Of a DNA stretch of 61,157 nt, positions 59,324-61,157 are shown in pieces. Position numbers and translations under genes: made by a program. A model generated the notes under the pieces. It searched no databases. It saw only the letters and a program-made list of their open reading frames with translations, and was not told where the DNA came from. The first letter of the stretch is position 1; every line of letters starts with the position of its first letter. The stretch comes from Oscillospiraceae bacterium (GTDB lineage Bacteria > Bacillota > Clostridia > Oscillospirales > Oscillospiraceae): the NCBI GenBank assembly GCA_017632035.1, contig JAGBSG010000045.1, forward strand, positions 1 to 61,157. Direction: 5' to 3'.

Positions 59324-60261
59324 ACTTCAGTCGGTACGCTGACCTGGGTCAGCAGGCTGCGGATAAAGCCTTCCGGGGAGAGCTGATAGGCAGTGCCCCG
59401 GAGGATGATCCTGTGGGCAAGCACCGGTACAGCAAGGGCTTTTACATCGTCAGGGATCACATAGTTTCGACCCTCTATGGCAGCGTAGGCTTGACAGCAG
59501 CGCATAAGAGCCAGTGCGGCACGGGGGGAGGGACCTAGGCGCACCTTGTCCGGAGCCCGGGCGATCGCGCAAAGCCTGGCTATGTAATCCATGATCTCCT
59601 TTGATACCTGGCAGGTAGCGCACAAAGCCGTTGCCTGACGGAGCTGTTCTGCATCAGCCACAGGCAAAAGCTCCTGCAAAGGCTGCTTGTGTATAAATCG
59701 CTCCATCATGGCCACAGCTTCTGCTTTTGTGGGGTACCCCAGAGAAAGCTTCATCAGGAAACGGTCAAGCTGGGCTTCCGGCAGCGCAAAGGTACCCTGT
59801 GTTTCTACAGGGTTCTGCGTAGCGATGACCAGGAAAGGGTCAGCCATCCGGTAGGTAATGCCGCCTTCCGTGATCTGCTTTTCTTCCATACACTCCAGCA
59901 AAGCAGACTGGGTCCTGGGAGTGGCCCGGTTGATCTCGTCTGCCAACAGGATGTTGGTGAAAGCGGGACCCTTTACAAAGGTGAATTCACCGGAACGCTG
60001 ATCGTATACCCGGATGCCGGTGATATCCGCGGGCAGCAGGTCCGGGGTGAACTGGATCCGTGCAAATTCGCAGCTTAAAGATTTGGCCAGGGACTTCGCC
60101 AGAGTGGTTTTGCCGGTGCCCGGCACATCCTCCAGCAACACATGGCCGCCGGAAAGCAGTGCTGTCAACAGCAACCGGATCTGATCCTCCTTGCCTACAA
60201 TGACACGACTGATATTTTCTGCCAGGACCTTAGCAAATGATGTGATGTGGGCGTATTCCAT
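59320..60261 (-). CDS. MoxR-family AAA+ ATPase (operon 2)
   Basis: A 313-residue AAA+ ATPase. Motifs: VIVGKEDQIRLLLTALLSGGH, Walker A DVPGTGKTT, QFTPDLLPADITG, Walker B ILLADEINRATPRTQSALLE, sensor 1 IATQNPVETQGTF and LGPSPRAALALMR. The ATG at 60261 is chosen by alignment to the family; the 24 upstream codons are not conserved-looking. First gene of a MoxR-DUF58-DUF4129 unit. MoxR proteins act as chaperones for envelope or metal-enzyme assembly in studied systems. Confidence 0.92.
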   Translation of the reverse strand: MEYAHITSFAKVLAENISRVIVGKEDQIRLLLTALLSGGHVLLEDVPGTGKTTLAKSLAKSLSCEFARIQFTPDLLPADITGIRVYDQRSGEFTFVKGPAFTNILLADEINRATPRTQSALLECMEEKQITEGGITYRMADPFLVIATQNPVETQGTFALPEAQLDRFLMKLSLGYPTKAEAVAMMERFIHKQPLQELLPVADAEQLRQATALCATCQVSKEIMDYIARLCAIARAPDKVRLGPSPRAALALMRCCQAYAAIEGRNYVIPDDVKALAVPVLAHRIILRGTAYQLSPEGFIRSLLTQVSVPTEV

Positions 60262-60450
60262 AATGCTCACGACCTTATGTTGTGTTATACAATTTATATA
60301 AATAAGGTTAGCACAGATCCCTATAGAATGCAAGCAAAATGGTAGAAAATCCCGCGCAGCAAAAGGCTGAGATCAAGAATCTGCAGGGGCAGGTATATTT
60401 TTCTTCCGCGTGGACATACTGCTGGTAGCTGCAGTTTAGGAGGAAAACAA

Positions 60451-60879
60451 ATGAAAGTCAGGGATATTATGACCAGTCAGGTCATCCGCATCGGTGCTGA
60501 GGAATCTGTGTCCGTTGCTGCCCGGACGCTGGCACATTATAATATTGGCGTTCTGCCGGTGTGCGGCAGTGATGGCAGGGTGTGTGGCGTGCTGACAGAT
60601 CGGGATATTGTAACCAGGTGTCTTGCGGCCAACCGCACTCCCGATGCCACGACGGTTCGGGAAGTGATGACAAGTCAGGTTCTTTCGGTCCGGCCGGATA
60701 TGGATGCAGGGACGGCTGCCCATATGATGGGCAAGCAGCAGGTGCGGCGGCTGCCGGTGGTAGAGAACGGGCGGCTGTGCGGCATGCTGAGCCTGGGGGA
60801 TCTGGCCAACAGCGAAGAAAATTCCATTGACGCATCCGATGCGCTGACGGAAATAACAAGCAACATTTCCCGTCGTTAA
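60451..60879 (+). CDS. CBS-domain pair protein
   Basis: A 142-residue protein made of two CBS domains: VRDIMTSQVIRIGAEESVSV, GVLTDRDIVTRCLA, then REVMTSQVLSVRPDMD and GMLSLGDLANSEEN. Such free-standing pairs bind adenosine nucleotides and regulate partners. AGGAGG precedes the ATG. It is the last gene before the rRNA-type promoter. No partner domain is fused. Confidence 0.92.
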   Translation: MKVRDIMTSQVIRIGAEESVSVAARTLAHYNIGVLPVCGSDGRVCGVLTDRDIVTRCLAANRTPDATTVREVMTSQVLSVRPDMDAGTAAHMMGKQQVRRLPVVENGRLCGMLSLGDLANSEENSIDASDALTEITSNISRR

Positions 60880-60961
60880 ACGGGGAAAAATAACGAAAAA
60901 ACCGAAAAATAAGAACAATTTCGCGCGTCAGTAAAAACTTGAATTTTTTCGAAAAAAACTA

Positions 60962-60990
60962 TTGACAAAACGATTTTGAAGTGGTATCAT
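60962..60990 (+). promoter_or_regulatory. Strong promoter of a probable rRNA operon
   Basis: TTGACA (60962-60967), 17-bp spacer, TATCAT (60985-60990), preceded by an A/T-rich tract of UP-element type (AATTTTTTCGAAAAAAAC). Strong match. Confidence 0.8.
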
Positions 60991-61157
60991 ATGCAAGCTG
61001 TCTGATGAACGGGCTACCGGGAGGGCGGCAATAATACTGTACCTTGTAAATTGAATAACGCAAAGACGAACAAAAAACACCTTGGACAATTAATGGATTG
61101 TTTAAGTTTTGTGAAAACGAATTAACAGCCAACGAAATTCTTGAGTAATATTGCTAG
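60991..61157 (+). other. Probable pre-16S rRNA leader (16S gene beyond the right edge)
   Basis: After the promoter no ORF starts. The segment contains ACCTTGTAAATTGAATAAC near 61041-61059, the type of sequence that precedes 16S rRNA in Firmicutes (often CTTTGAAAACTGAA), then A-rich sequence to the window edge. The 16S 5' end itself is not present. Inference. Confidence 0.65.

Overview
The window (about 61 kb, GC-rich, no plasmid or phage genes) looks like a chromosomal segment of a Gram-positive anaerobe of the class Clostridia, most likely a gut member of the order Oscillospirales. This is inferred from the Firmicutes-type gene set (T-box-controlled metG, PrdX, class II GlyS, GlgC/GlgD pair, Spo0A-C-like protein), from a Firmicutes-style ethanolamine microcompartment operon, and from short dispersed repeats of a kind I associate with these genomes. 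No species can be named from sequence alone.

Layout, left to right. 1-2.6 kb: 3' end of fucI and a sugar kinase (L-fucose/L-rhamnose use), followed by a repeat-rich spacer. 3-7.6 kb (minus): a PrdX-type tRNA-editing protein and a MarR-controlled heterodimeric ABC exporter. 8-10.7 kb (minus): a zinc-ribbon protein and ruvC-ruvA-ruvB. 10.9-21.3 kb (plus): a compact ethanolamine operon (eutG-A-B-C-L-E-M-T-pduL-unknown-N-H) encoding the enzyme, reactivase, cobalamin adenosyltransferase, aldehyde and alcohol dehydrogenases, phosphotransacylase, three shell types and the transporter. A MITE-like element sits between eutB and eutC. 21.3-23.5 kb: metG behind a methionine T-box. 23.5-27.9 kb (minus): a lipoprotein with a structured leader, then a three-gene unit with an unusual cytoplasmic BMP-domain protein. 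28-32 kb (plus): MoxR/DUF58/transglutaminase operon. 32-38 kb (minus): glycogen operon glgC-glgD-glgA plus a GH13 enzyme and a small Cys-rich protein. 38-41 kb: acetyltransferase, mgtE with a structured leader, repeats, and a divergent HTH/DUF6809 pair. 41-46.4 kb: hom-lysC-asd (minus) and divergent thrC (plus), the threonine branch of the aspartate pathway. 46.5-49 kb: small regulators, a PsiE-like protein, and a YwaF-like membrane gene broken by an in-frame TAG. 49-57 kb: a minus-strand unit of acyl-CoA synthetase, DUF1624 acyltransferase, a membrane-domain/CCA-adding-enzyme fusion and an SDR; divergently plsC and glyS. 57-60.3 kb (minus): a second MoxR/DUF58/DUF4129-like operon. 60.4-61.2 kb: a CBS-domain protein and, at the edge, a strong promoter plus leader that looks like the start of an rRNA operon whose 16S gene lies just outside.

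The most unusual items are the polytopic membrane domain fused to a CCA-adding enzyme, the signal-less ParB-like/BMP fusion, unassigned structured leaders upstream of mgtE and of the lipoprotein gene, and the MITE-like insertion inside eutBC. Many long antisense ORFs (up to 798 codons) are shadows of GC-rich genes and were discarded. Assignments are by family recognition from the translated sequence; no database search was run.
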